A DNA stretch of 64,000 nucleotides from CATQHP01 sp965214915. GTDB lineage: Bacteria > Acidobacteriota > Terriglobia > Bryobacterales > UBA6623. The translations under genes and the position numbers were made by a program. A model generated the notes under the pieces. The model did not search any database. It was not told the DNA's origin and was given only the letters and a program-made list of their open reading frames with translations. Numbering within the stretch: position 1 is the first letter of the stretch; each line of letters opens with the position of its first letter. Positions 24,929 through 34,370 of this stretch are shown here, one piece after another. Location: the NCBI GenBank assembly GCA_965214915.1, contig CBDCCP010000001.1, positions 1,240,001 through 1,304,000 on the forward strand, in the 5' to 3' direction.

Positions 24929-26059
24929 TTAAGGCATTGCCGGCGCCTGCTTCACGACGTAAGCCTCAACCGCAAACTCGTCTTTCGCGACCGGCAAGAT
25001 TTTCAAGTTCTCAAGCAGCAGCGCCCCCGCCCGCGTCCGCCGGCCGACGCCGCCGACCATCGGCAGCGAGTCGAGGCCGCCGAGGATCTTGGGCGCGTAG
25101 TAGAGCAACAGCTTATCGACCACTCCGCCTTCGAGCGCCCCCCAGTTGAGCTTCGATCCCGTCTCGATCATTAGCGAGGTGATCCGCCGTGTGCCGAGCC
25201 ACTCGACCAGCGCAGGCAGATCCACCCTGCCCGCCGGCGCATCGAAAACCTCCATGGAGATATTCAGCGATTCGAAAAGCCGGCGCCGGCCTTGCCGGGC
25301 GGCGGAAGTGGTGGCGATCAATAAATCGTTTGCCGCCGATTCGACGATCCGCGAGTCCACGGGCAGCCGCAGCAGCGAGTCCGCCACGATGCGCAGCAGC
25401 GGCCGGCGGCGGGGCAGGCCGGAGCGGTCCGTCAGCAGGCAATCGTCGGCCTGCACGGTGCCGATTCCAGTGAGAATCGCGTCGTGATCGTGCCGCACCT
25501 GTTGCACGTGAGCGCGCGCGGCGGCGCTGGTGATCCAACCGGTGTTGTCGTCCGGCGCGGCGATCTTGCCGTCGAGCGTGACGGCCGCTTTGAGCGTGAC
25601 GAGCGGTTTTCCGCTCCGCGCGTAATGAAAGAACGCTTCGTTCAGCCGGCGCGCCTCGGCGGCGATTTCGCCGTCGGCTTCGATCACTTCGATCCCGCAG
25701 GCGCGCAGGCGCTCGTAACCCGCGCCATCGACCTCAGGGTTCTCATCGCGGGCCGCGGCGACGACCCGGGCAACGCCCGCCGCCGCCAACGCGTCGGCGC
25801 AAGGCGGCGTACGGCCGTGGATGCCGCACGGCTCGAGCGAGACATAGACCGCGGCCCCGCGCGCGGCCCCGCCGGCCTCTTCCAACGCCAGAATCTCGGC
25901 GTGCTTGCGGCCCTCGTAGGTGTAGAAACCTTCGCCGACTTTGCGGCCGGCGCTATCGACGACGACCGCCCCGACCATTGGATTCGGGCTCGCCAGCGCG
26001 CGGCCGCACCGCGCCAATTCCAACGTCTCCCCAAGCCAGTGCCGATCGGCGGCAGTCAT
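24929..26059 (-). CDS. ribD: Bifunctional riboflavin biosynthesis deaminase/reductase
   Basis: This 376-residue protein carries both the N-terminal deaminase and the C-terminal reductase of the second and third steps of riboflavin synthesis. The deaminase has the zinc site HAE (53-55) and PCxxHGRTPPC (Cys78 and Cys87). The reductase begins near residue 150 with the KPLVTLKAAVTLDGKIA motif and contains VRHDHDAILTGIGT. It lies 9 nt downstream of ftsY and 2 nt upstream of ribE. Confidence 0.95.
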   Translation of the reverse strand: MTAADRHWLGETLELARCGRALASPNPMVGAVVVDSAGRKVGEGFYTYEGRKHAEILALEEAGGAARGAAVYVSLEPCGIHGRTPPCADALAAAGVARVVAAARDENPEVDGAGYERLRACGIEVIEADGEIAAEARRLNEAFFHYARSGKPLVTLKAAVTLDGKIAAPDDNTGWITSAAARAHVQQVRHDHDAILTGIGTVQADDCLLTDRSGLPRRRPLLRIVADSLLRLPVDSRIVESAANDLLIATTSAARQGRRRLFESLNISMEVFDAPAGRVDLPALVEWLGTRRITSLMIETGSKLNWGALEGGVVDKLLLYYAPKILGGLDSLPMVGGVGRRTRAGALLLENLKILPVAKDEFAVEAYVVKQAPAMP

Positions 26060-26068
26060 CCCCTCTGC

Positions 26069-27019
26069 TTATCCTTCGAACAACGAGCGCACGAAACTCT
26101 CGGGGTCGAACGCGACGAGATCGTCCGCTTTCTCGCCGATGCCTACCCAGCGGATCGGCAACCCCAACTCCCGCGCGACGGCAACCACGATACCACCCTT
26201 GGCCGTGCCGTCCAACTTGGCCAATACCAATCCGGTTACGCCGGCGCTGTCGGTAAAGCGGCGGGCCTGCTCCAACCCGTTCTGACCCGTCACGGCGTCG
26301 AGAACCAGCAAGACCTGATGCGGCGCCGCGGGCACGATCCGCCCGGCCGTGCGCTTCATCTTTTCCAGTTCCGCCATCAAGCCGGCCTTGTTGTGCAGCC
26401 TGCCCGCGGTATCGACGATGACCGTGTCGATGCCCCGCGCTTTCGCCGCCTGCAAGCCGTCGAACAACACCGCGCTGGGGTCCGCCCCGGCCTTTTGCCG
26501 GATCACCGGACAGCCCGTCCGCTCGCCCCAAACCGACAACTGTTCCGCCGCCGCCGCGCGAAAGGTGTCGCCCGCGCAAAGCAGCACCTTGCGGCCGTCA
26601 CGGGTCAACCGATGGGCGAGCTTGCCGATGGTCGTCGTCTTGCCGACCCCGTTGACGCCGACGACCAGGATCACTTCGGGAGGTTGCGCGGCTGTTTCCG
26701 CCGGCTGCCCGGAACCGCACAGAATCTCCATCATGCGGCCGGCGATCCGCTCTTTGAGCGCGCGCGGGTCGCCGCATTCTTCGCGGCCTATTTCTCCGCG
26801 TACGTCCTCGATAATCTCGCTCGTCGTGCGAACGCCAACATCCGCCCCGATCAGCGTCATCTCCAGGTCGTCGAGGAGCTCTGCGTCGATCTCCGTTTTG
26901 CCTTCGAAAATGTCGTCGATCTGCCCGCTCAGGGCGTCCCGCGTCTTGGAAACCGCTTTTTTGAATCGGTTGAAGAGCCCGGACTCCGGCGGTGGAGCGC
27001 TGAACAAGGTCTGAATCAT
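26069..27019 (-). CDS. ftsY: Signal recognition particle receptor FtsY
   Basis: This 316-residue SRP GTPase receptor targets ribosomes to the membrane. The G1 P-loop GVNGVGKTTT is at 121-130, and the family motifs DTFRAAA, DTAGRLHNK and LAKLDGTAKGG are intact. The N-terminal acidic domain of E. coli FtsY is short here, as in many bacteria; an N-terminal helical bundle (residues 15-100) remains. The 199-nt region upstream (27020-27218) shows no gene. The association with rib genes is incidental as far as I can see. Confidence 0.96.
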   Translation of the reverse strand: MIQTLFSAPPPESGLFNRFKKAVSKTRDALSGQIDDIFEGKTEIDAELLDDLEMTLIGADVGVRTTSEIIEDVRGEIGREECGDPRALKERIAGRMMEILCGSGQPAETAAQPPEVILVVGVNGVGKTTTIGKLAHRLTRDGRKVLLCAGDTFRAAAAEQLSVWGERTGCPVIRQKAGADPSAVLFDGLQAAKARGIDTVIVDTAGRLHNKAGLMAELEKMKRTAGRIVPAAPHQVLLVLDAVTGQNGLEQARRFTDSAGVTGLVLAKLDGTAKGGIVVAVARELGLPIRWVGIGEKADDLVAFDPESFVRSLFEG

Positions 27020-27218
27020 ACGCCGGGACGCAGCCCGCGGCTACGATCATATCAAGAGGCCGTTTTACGCCGGCTGGCCCGTGGAGAAACAGAAATTCCG
27101 AGGCCAAGAACGATTCGGAAAGCCGCCGTTTTCGGCGTCGGCTGTCTCCTGCTCGACCTTCCGGTTCGAACGCGGCGGGACAAAAGACGACGAAAGACCT
27201 TCAGGCGGATACGGCCGG

Positions 27219-28157
27219 CTAAACGCGCGCGACGGCTTGCAGCAAGCCTTTCAGCGAATACTCGCTGGCTTTGGCTTTGCTGCCGTCGATCTCGAAATGG
27301 GTCTCGAGCGAAATCGCGCCTGCATAGCCGTCCTGCAAAAAAGCCCGCAGTTGTCCGACATGATCGAAGTCGCCGTCGCCCACGCCGCACCAGTCCGCGC
27401 CGCCGTCGGGACGATATTTGTAATCGCGGAAATGCACGTGATGGATGCGCTTGGGGTCCAGCAGCTTGTAACCCGCCGGGTAGGGTTCCGGGTCGCCCGA
27501 GCCGGCCGAGTTGTTCGGGTCCCAGGTCAGGCCGAGCGCCGGGCGCTTGACTGCCTGCAGCAGCTTGGCCGCATGAGCGGCAGTCGCGACGTAGCTGTTG
27601 CCGACATTCTCGAGCGCCAGGCGGAACCCCGCTTGGCGGGCGCGTTCGGCCGACTCCTCGACGCGCTCAAAAATCCAGGGGTAACGCGCAGGGTTCGGCT
27701 CATGGCCCTTGGGATGGGTAAAAGCAAACGTGCGAATCAGATCCGTCCCCAGGACGCCGGCCCGCTCGAACGCCTTGTCCAGTAACGCCCACTGTTTATC
27801 GAGCGCCTCTTTGCCTTTGACGGTCGCGGTATCCGGCGGCGGAACCTTGAAGAACCCAGTGTCGAGAACCGCCAAGCGGATTCCGGCGTCGTCGAGGATT
27901 TTGCGTGCTTCCCGCGCCCGTTCGATCGGCTGTGAGGTGTTGTACTTGCCCCAGTACCTGCGGATTTCGCAATACTCGAGGCCAAAGCGCTTGAGGAACT
28001 CCACCGCAACGCTCAGGTCGTCGTCGATCTCATCGGTGGTGACCGCCAGACGAAAACGCGCGCGCGCGGCCGCGGAGAGACGAGACCGCAAACCGGCCTG
28101 CAGCGACGCCGCCGCGGACAAAGTCAACAAACTGCGACGAGTGATCGGCTTCATCAC
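27219..28157 (-). CDS. Sugar phosphate isomerase/epimerase-like TIM-barrel protein, Tat-exported
   Basis: This 312-residue protein has an N-terminal twin-arginine-like signal (MMKPITRRSLLTLSAAA) followed by a xylose-isomerase-like TIM barrel. Typical segments are FGLEYCEIR (residues 50-60), GFRLALENVG with its metal-ligand Glu, LTWDPNNSAG, IHHVHFRDY, and ISLETHFEID near the end. Bryobacterales carry many exported members of this family. The substrate is unknown. The start faces the divergent membrane-glycosidase gene across 24 nt. Confidence 0.88.
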   Translation of the reverse strand: MMKPITRRSLLTLSAAASLQAGLRSRLSAAARARFRLAVTTDEIDDDLSVAVEFLKRFGLEYCEIRRYWGKYNTSQPIERAREARKILDDAGIRLAVLDTGFFKVPPPDTATVKGKEALDKQWALLDKAFERAGVLGTDLIRTFAFTHPKGHEPNPARYPWIFERVEESAERARQAGFRLALENVGNSYVATAAHAAKLLQAVKRPALGLTWDPNNSAGSGDPEPYPAGYKLLDPKRIHHVHFRDYKYRPDGGADWCGVGDGDFDHVGQLRAFLQDGYAGAISLETHFEIDGSKAKASEYSLKGLLQAVARV

Positions 28158-28181
28158 TCACGAATTATAGCTCCCGCAGAC

Positions 28182-30545
28182 ATGAACTCTTTTACCCGGC
28201 AAGCTGCAAACCGATTTTTCGAGATCGCGGTCGGACTGGCGGCGGGCTGCCTGGCGCTGCGCATCGCGCGCCTCGTGGAATCTTTCATACCTTGGGCGTT
28301 GGTTCGCTTAGGGGACGCCGAGGTCGTGCGCGGAAGCTTCGGCGGAGGCGTCGCCCTGCCCTCCGATGCGCCGTGGGCGCTTCACGCGCTGCAAGCGATC
28401 GGGGAGCCGCTGCTCCCGGCAGCCGCGGTTGTTTTGACAGTTTGGTCGGTTCCGCGGCTTCCTCGGGCGGCCGCGCCGGCCGCGGCTTTTTCAGCCTTTT
28501 GGTTTGCGGCGGCCCTCATCCGCGAACTCGCGGTTTACGCCCGCCTCGGGCGAGGCTCCATGCATACGCTGGCAAATGCCGCTGGACTGCCTTGGGGCGG
28601 CGCCGAGTTGCCGCGCGCGCTTGTTGCCGCCCTGTTGGCCGGAGCGCTCTTCTATCTGTTGCGCCGCGCCGTTCGCGGCATGCGGCTCTACCCGCCGACG
28701 GCGTTCCTCATACCCTGCGCAATCCTTTATCTCGCTTTGCCTCAGGCCCGCGCCGACAGCCGTTTCCTCCAGCGCAGCGGCCTCGAGCATCTGCCTCTGT
28801 TCCTGGCGGCGGCCGCAACGCTTGCGGTCCGGCAGTGGAAACCGCGGGGGGCCGCGGGCGGCAAAGCCGCCTTCGCCGCGCCGGCCGCGCTCGGCGCGGC
28901 CGCGTTCTTCGCGCCGATCACGCTCGATTCGACTGCGGCTCTGAGGGAGGCGGTCCGTTGGGTCGAGGCGCAATCGACGGATTGGCAATTGCTCTTCGAG
29001 GAAAGCCGCTTCGACGCGCCGGAGCGCGAACGGTGGCTGCGCGCCGCAACGCTGCGCAGCGAACGCTTGCGCCAACGCCTGGGTATTCGCGCGCGCGGCA
29101 AGCCTGTCCGGGCGCATGTGGCCAAGACTTGGCAGGCCTTCCAGCAGATCGCCCGCGACCGGCGTTACCAGGGCAACTTTTACCTGCAGTCCGCTTCCGG
29201 CCCCGTAGCGCTCGCCGGACCCGGCAATCGCCCCGACGACGCGCTCGCCGAAGCAATCATGCTCATGCGCGGCGCCTGGGGAGAGCCCGCGTCCGACGCG
29301 ATGGCGCGGGCGATCGCCCGCCGCGCCGTCGGGAATTTCTACGGGAACGACCTCGGCGGCTACGCCGCACGCATCGCCTGCGAGGAGAGGCGCTACCCGG
29401 CCGCCGAGATATTTGCCGTCAACCAAGCGTATCTCTCGCCCCTGACGCGGGACGCGGTTTCCGGCGCCTGGGTCGAGAACTTCGTCAGCCGCCGCAGCGT
29501 CGACGAACTGCAAGCTCTATACCGCCGGGAACTCGGGCAGGCGCTCGCCATGTGCCCCGACTGCATCCCCCAATGCCGCGAGCCGACCGGGCGGATGGGA
29601 AGGAGTCCGCCGCCGTTGCCGTATCAAAAGGGCATTTCCTTCTCGCACGAGATAGGCGGCGACTGGGGCTACGGCTCGGAATCCGCCGCCCGCGAGCTGC
29701 AAAAAATTCGCGGTCTCGGCGCCAACGCCGTTGCTCTGGTCCCCTACGCCTTTACCGCGGCGCCCGACCGGCCGACTATCCGGTTCAGTACCGACGAAAC
29801 CGACGACCGGCTGCTGCGCTCCCTGCTCGCAGCCCAAGCTTCGGGGCTCAAAGTAATGCTCAAGCCGCACCTCTGGAGCGGACGTCGCTTTCACGGCGAC
29901 ATCGCCTTTCCCGACGCATCGCAACTCGATATCTGGTTCGAGCAATACCGCCGCTGGCTGCTGCATTTCGCCCGCTTCGCCGAGCTTCACGGCGTCGATC
30001 TGCTGGCGGTCGGAAACGAGCTTGCGGGCTTGACCGTCCATGAAAACCGTTGGCGCGGACTCATTGCCGATGTCCGCAGGGTTTACCGCGGCCCCGTGAC
30101 GTACGCCGCACACTGGAACGGCGAGTTCGAGCGGATTACGTTTTGGGACCGGCTCGATTACATCGGCGTGAATTTTTACTTTCCATTATCCTTTCCGCAC
30201 GAGCGCCTCGCGGCCGGGTCGGCGCAAATCGCCGCGGCGCGGCGCAGGCTTCAGGCGGTCTCCGCAAGATTCGACAAGCCGATTCTGTTTACCGAGGTCG
30301 GCTTCCCCGCGCTCAAGACCGCCGCCTCGAAACCCTGGGAAGAAAACTCGAGCGGTCTCGACGCCGCACTCCAAAGGCAATGCTACGATCTCTGGTTTCA
30401 GCACTTCAGCCGCGAAACCTACGCTGCCGGAATGTACTGGTGGAAATGGCCGACCCACGGCCGCGGCGGGCCGTTCGACACGTCGCACCGCCCCGTAGGC
30501 AAACCCGCGCTCGAAATTTTGCGGACATGGTTCGCAGCGTTGTGA
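28182..30545 (+). CDS. Membrane-anchored protein with GH113-like glycosidase domain
   Basis: This 787-residue protein has three parts. Residues 1 to about 260 contain several hydrophobic helices and look like an integral-membrane domain. Residues 260-465 are soluble and not recognised; they include the segment ALAEAIMLMRGAWGEP and have no HExxH. From about 480 a TIM barrel starts with GISFSHEIGGDWGYGS and contains LKVMLKPHLW, LLAVGNELAG (Glu613), YIGVNFYFPL and ILFTEVGFP (Glu705). This two-Glu pattern, with E in GNE and E in TEVG, is that of glycoside hydrolase family 113 (beta-mannanase-like) and related retaining enzymes. Whether it cleaves beta-mannan is not established here. Confidence 0.7.
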   Translation: MNSFTRQAANRFFEIAVGLAAGCLALRIARLVESFIPWALVRLGDAEVVRGSFGGGVALPSDAPWALHALQAIGEPLLPAAAVVLTVWSVPRLPRAAAPAAAFSAFWFAAALIRELAVYARLGRGSMHTLANAAGLPWGGAELPRALVAALLAGALFYLLRRAVRGMRLYPPTAFLIPCAILYLALPQARADSRFLQRSGLEHLPLFLAAAATLAVRQWKPRGAAGGKAAFAAPAALGAAAFFAPITLDSTAALREAVRWVEAQSTDWQLLFEESRFDAPERERWLRAATLRSERLRQRLGIRARGKPVRAHVAKTWQAFQQIARDRRYQGNFYLQSASGPVALAGPGNRPDDALAEAIMLMRGAWGEPASDAMARAIARRAVGNFYGNDLGGYAARIACEERRYPAAEIFAVNQAYLSPLTRDAVSGAWVENFVSRRSVDELQALYRRELGQALAMCPDCIPQCREPTGRMGRSPPPLPYQKGISFSHEIGGDWGYGSESAARELQKIRGLGANAVALVPYAFTAAPDRPTIRFSTDETDDRLLRSLLAAQASGLKVMLKPHLWSGRRFHGDIAFPDASQLDIWFEQYRRWLLHFARFAELHGVDLLAVGNELAGLTVHENRWRGLIADVRRVYRGPVTYAAHWNGEFERITFWDRLDYIGVNFYFPLSFPHERLAAGSAQIAAARRRLQAVSARFDKPILFTEVGFPALKTAASKPWEENSSGLDAALQRQCYDLWFQHFSRETYAAGMYWWKWPTHGRGGPFDTSHRPVGKPALEILRTWFAAL

Positions 30546-30661
30546 CCCTGTGATATACTGGGGACGGTCGAAGCAGCCGCCCTCCTTGTATCTTCTTCAC
30601 ATGCCGGGGGTGTTTTGTGTGGAGACAAATCTGAGAAAGTAGAGGAGTGCCTCGTCAGCAT

Positions 30662-31057
30662 ATGGGCCACAACATTTATTTTGGGAACCTGCCCGAGTGG
30701 GTGACAGCCGACGACATCAAGTCTTGGTTGGAAAGCAGCGATTTGGTTTGTGACGCAGTACGCGTCATTCGGGATTTCGAAACGCAGGAATCCAAGGGTT
30801 ACGCCTTCGTGGAAGCGCCGAACGAAGAAGAAATGCAGGCCATCATCCGGCGCTTTAACCGCGCGCCGATCGACGGCAAGCTGCTGCGCGCCAAGTCGGC
30901 CCACCCAAAGGGCGAGAAAGCGCAACAGCAGAGTCGGTCCGCGCGCCGGCCGCAGCGCCGCCGTCAAGCGGCGAGCGCGCAATCGCAGCAGAATACCGGC
31001 AGCAGCGGTTCGGAGCAGGTCGGCACATTGGGTGAAGCGTTGCAAAAAGCGCTTTAG
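30662..31057 (+). CDS. RNA-binding protein with one RRM domain
   Basis: This protein of about 131 residues starts MGHNIYFGNLPEWV, where IYFGNL is RNP2, and contains SKGYAFVEA, which is RNP1. These are the diagnostic hexamer and octamer of an RNA recognition motif (residues 3-80). The C-terminal 50 residues are Arg/Gln/Ser-rich and probably flexible. Single-RRM proteins of this kind occur in many Bacteria outside Proteobacteria. ATG 30662 is preferred over GTG 30647, because the purine-rich GAGGAG lies immediately before the GTG with no spacing. Confidence 0.9.
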   Translation: MGHNIYFGNLPEWVTADDIKSWLESSDLVCDAVRVIRDFETQESKGYAFVEAPNEEEMQAIIRRFNRAPIDGKLLRAKSAHPKGEKAQQQSRSARRPQRRRQAASAQSQQNTGSSGSEQVGTLGEALQKAL

Positions 31058-31095
31058 CCTCGCGCGCGCCCTATCTTTGGGCCAAGCGGCAGGCG

Positions 31096-31806
31096 TCACA
31101 AGTCTTGAAGCAGGCGCTTGACCTCTTCGAAACCCGGAAACCGGCGCTCCTCAGCTTGGAACGCGGGAGTGTGAACGCAGCGCCGCCGCCGGCGCATTTC
31201 AGCCGGATATTTCACGTGCAGCATCTCGTGATAGAGCACGTACTCGAGCAGGCGCCGCGGCGCGTCGGGCCGGTCGAAAACGCGGCTGATCACAATCGCG
31301 TCGTGGACGGAGTCGTAATGCCCCAGCATACGGCGTGATTCTCCGGGGCTCCATCCGAGCGCCGGCTTGCGCAGTCCGCCGTCGAAAAAGCGCCGGTTGA
31401 GCTCCACGAACAAAACGTCAAGATCGCGGTGCTCTCCCCGCGGAGGAACGATGCGCTTATGTCCGCGCAGCCGCCGCGCTTCCCTCGACCGCTGTCTGGT
31501 TTGCGGATTGTTCATCCAACCGCGGTAAATTTCATCGGCCCGCCGCGGCAAGCGTTTGCGGTAGAGCTTCGCCAACAGAATGCCCGCGATCGCCTCTTGC
31601 ACATTGGCCGGCGCCGCCTCGAGCAAGTCGCTCAAACGCACCCGAATCCGGCGGCGCTCTTTTTCCAGGCGGATGGTCGATTTCAACCCCGCGTAAGGAT
31701 AGAATCGAACCGCAATCTCGGGCGGGTCGGTCCGCGGATTCACCGCGCGGAACACGCGCAGGAATATCTCCTCGACGGACTCGAACGGCAGATGCATCTG
31801 TTTCAC
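31096..31806 (-). CDS. SprT-like / zinc metallopeptidase-like protein
   Basis: This 236-residue protein has the zinc-binding motif HEMLH (residues 193-197), preceded by LLEYVLYHE and followed by an Arg-rich stretch and HTPAFQAEERRFP, a typical SprT/wss/YgjP-like arrangement. Residues 1-110 contain no recognised domain. The start is GTG 31806 (KQMHLPFE), with ATG 31797 as an alternative. It converges on the RRM gene and is divergent from the LmbE gene across 77 nt. Confidence 0.72.
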   Translation of the reverse strand: MKQMHLPFESVEEIFLRVFRAVNPRTDPPEIAVRFYPYAGLKSTIRLEKERRRIRVRLSDLLEAAPANVQEAIAGILLAKLYRKRLPRRADEIYRGWMNNPQTRQRSREARRLRGHKRIVPPRGEHRDLDVLFVELNRRFFDGGLRKPALGWSPGESRRMLGHYDSVHDAIVISRVFDRPDAPRRLLEYVLYHEMLHVKYPAEMRRRRRCVHTPAFQAEERRFPGFEEVKRLLQDL

Positions 31807-31883
31807 TTAAGCGGATAGTAGCGTAACGTGGAAAACTCGCGCCCACGCAAGCGTCAGACAAGGTAAACTTCGGAAACAACGTC

Positions 31884-34370
31884 ATGTTGCGGGCATTACT
31901 CATCGCGCTCCTCTCGACGGCCGCCGCGCTGAGCGCCCGGCCGACGCCTCTGCGGGGCGCGGCCGAGTTGCAAGAGTTGCTCGACCGGTTGAATACGGTC
32001 GGCAGCCTGCTGATGCTCGGCGCGCACCCCGACGACGAGAACACCGCCGTCATTGCCTATTTCGCGCGCGGCCGCCACATCCGCACCGGCTACTTCTCCG
32101 CGACGCGCGGCGAGGGCGGACAGAACCTGATCGGCGTCGAGCAAGGCCCGCTGCTGGGCATGATCCGCACGCAGGAGTTGCTGGAAGCCCGCCGCATCGA
32201 CGGCGGCGAGCAATTCTTCGCCAGCGCGATAGACTTCGGCTTCAGCAAGACGCCCCAAGAAGCGCTCGCCAAATGGGGCAAGCAGCGCCTATTGCGGGAT
32301 ATGGTGCGGACCATCCGGCAGTTCCGTCCCGACGTCATCGTCTCCCGCTTTCCGCCGAAACCCGGCAGCGGCGGGCACGGCCAGCACACCGCCGTCGGTT
32401 GGACGGGTCCCGAAGCCTACGAGGCCGCCGCCGACCCGAACATGTTCCCCGAGCTCGGCCTGCCGGCCTGGAAGGCGCGGCGCTATTACTACAACACGCC
32501 GACGTTCAACCGCCGCATGGAAACCGCCGAAGCGCAGCGGGCCGACCGCCTCCGCCTCGAGCTCGGCGATTACGACCCGGTCCTGGGCAAGTCGTACGCG
32601 GAGATCGCCGGCGAAAGCCGCAGCCGGCACCGCAGCCAGGCCATGGGCGCCTCGCAGCGCAAAGGCAGCGTGCCCGCGTTCTTCGCTTACGTAGCCGGCG
32701 AACGCGCCGAGAAAGATTTGTTCGAAGACATCGACGCCACCTGGAACCGCATCGACGGAGCGCGGCGCATCGGCGGCCTGTTGGCCGAAGCGCGCTCCGC
32801 TTACGACCCCAAGCGGCCCGAGGCGTTGCTACCCCTCCTGCTGGAAGCCCATCGCGAGCTTGGCGCTCTGAACCGGCCGGAGTTGGCTTACAAGCAGAAG
32901 CAGCTTGGCCGAGCGATCGAACTGGCCTCCGGCATCTGGATCGACGCCGCGGCCGAGCGCTGGAATTTGGTCCCCGGCAAGACGGCGGCAATCGCCGTCC
33001 GCGTCTTGCGCCGAACGCCGCCGGCCTGGAAATGGAAGTCCGCGCAGCTCTCGGGCGCCGGCGAGGCGGACGTGCCGGCAACGGCCGAGCTGCCTTTGAA
33101 CCGGATCGTCGAAAAAACGATCGATCTCAAGTTGGCGGAAGACCTCGAATACTCGCAGCCGCCCTGGCTGCGGGAAAAGACTGCGGGCGACTTCTACGAG
33201 CGGGCCGACGGTTCGCCGGAAGCTCCCGAGACGCTGACGGCAACGTTTGTTTTCGAGACCCCCGAAGGCGTCGAAGTGACTTTCTCGAAGCCCGTCCGTT
33301 ACCGCTGGGTCGACCGTTCCTTCGGCGAAAGGGCGCGGCGCGTGCAGATCGTCCCCGCGGTTGCCGTCAACTTCGCGCAGGCAAACCGGGTCTTCACCAG
33401 CGCCGCCGCGGCGGCGGTTCCCGTGCGCCTGATCGGCAACGACGCGGTCCCGGCAGCGCAAGTCGCCTTGAGCGTTCCCGACGGATGGGCCGTTTCGCCC
33501 CAATCCATCGCAGTCGAGTTCGCCGGGGCCGGTCAGGAGAAGACGGTGGTCTTCGCGCTCACGCCCCCGGCAACCGCTTCCGGAGGGGTGGTCAGAGCAT
33601 CGGTCAAGGTCGGCGGCAAGACCATCGATGCCGGGATGCAAACCATCGAGTACGATCACATCGCCACGCAGATGACCTACCCGCCGGCGGAAATGCGCGT
33701 CGAACGCATCGACGTGCGCATGCTCTCCCAGTCGATCGGCTACGTCATGGGCGCGGGCGACAAAATTCCCGAAGCCTTGGAGCAGCTCGGCGCAAGCGTG
33801 ACGCTGCTCTCCGACGTCGATCTGGCGTCCGGCAACCTGAGCCGATACGATGCGATCGTTTGCGGAGTCCGCGCGCTCAACACCCGGCCCGGCCTGCTCG
33901 CGGCGAAGGAGCGCGTCCTCACTTACGTCGAAGACGGCGGAACGCTGGTCGTGCAATACAACACGCTGCCTTTCGGCCGCGGAGGCCCTCGCCGCGCGGC
34001 GCCGACTCTGGCGCCCTATCCGCTCACGCCGTCGCGCAACCGCGTCACCGACGAGACGGCGCAGGTCACCTTCCCCTCGCCCGACCACGTCCTGCTGCAA
34101 GCCCCCAACAAAATCACCGCCGAAGACTTCGCCGGCTGGGTGCAAGAGCTGGGCCTCTACTTCATGTCCGCTTGGGACGAGCGCTACCAGCCGATCGCCG
34201 CCGCCAACGATCCCGGCGAAGAGTCCCAGGCGGGCGGCATGCTCTACGCCCGCTACGGCAAGGGCGCTTACGTTTTTACCGGCTATTCGTGGTTCCGCCA
34301 GTTGCCCGCGGGCGTCCCCGGAGCCTACCGCATCTTCGCCAATCTGGTCAGCGCGGGAAAGCTCCGTTAA
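31884..34370 (+). CDS. LmbE/PIG-L family deacetylase, secreted
   Basis: This 828-residue protein has a signal peptide (residues 1-18) and then the PIG-L catalytic domain. Zinc is bound by AHPDDE (47-52) and by the distal His in GGHGQHTAVG. The enzyme class removes N-acetyl groups from sugars or similar amides. Beyond about residue 250 lies a long beta-rich region, including an Ig/NPCBM-like stretch near 460-570 and, from about 610, a Rossmann-like half with YDAIVCGVRALNT and VLTYVEDGGTLVVQYNT. This long architecture is common in Acidobacteria. The substrate is unknown. Its 3' end overlaps the convergent methyltransferase by 4 nt. Confidence 0.88.
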   Translation: MLRALLIALLSTAAALSARPTPLRGAAELQELLDRLNTVGSLLMLGAHPDDENTAVIAYFARGRHIRTGYFSATRGEGGQNLIGVEQGPLLGMIRTQELLEARRIDGGEQFFASAIDFGFSKTPQEALAKWGKQRLLRDMVRTIRQFRPDVIVSRFPPKPGSGGHGQHTAVGWTGPEAYEAAADPNMFPELGLPAWKARRYYYNTPTFNRRMETAEAQRADRLRLELGDYDPVLGKSYAEIAGESRSRHRSQAMGASQRKGSVPAFFAYVAGERAEKDLFEDIDATWNRIDGARRIGGLLAEARSAYDPKRPEALLPLLLEAHRELGALNRPELAYKQKQLGRAIELASGIWIDAAAERWNLVPGKTAAIAVRVLRRTPPAWKWKSAQLSGAGEADVPATAELPLNRIVEKTIDLKLAEDLEYSQPPWLREKTAGDFYERADGSPEAPETLTATFVFETPEGVEVTFSKPVRYRWVDRSFGERARRVQIVPAVAVNFAQANRVFTSAAAAAVPVRLIGNDAVPAAQVALSVPDGWAVSPQSIAVEFAGAGQEKTVVFALTPPATASGGVVRASVKVGGKTIDAGMQTIEYDHIATQMTYPPAEMRVERIDVRMLSQSIGYVMGAGDKIPEALEQLGASVTLLSDVDLASGNLSRYDAIVCGVRALNTRPGLLAAKERVLTYVEDGGTLVVQYNTLPFGRGGPRRAAPTLAPYPLTPSRNRVTDETAQVTFPSPDHVLLQAPNKITAEDFAGWVQELGLYFMSAWDERYQPIAAANDPGEESQAGGMLYARYGKGAYVFTGYSWFRQLPAGVPGAYRIFANLVSAGKLR

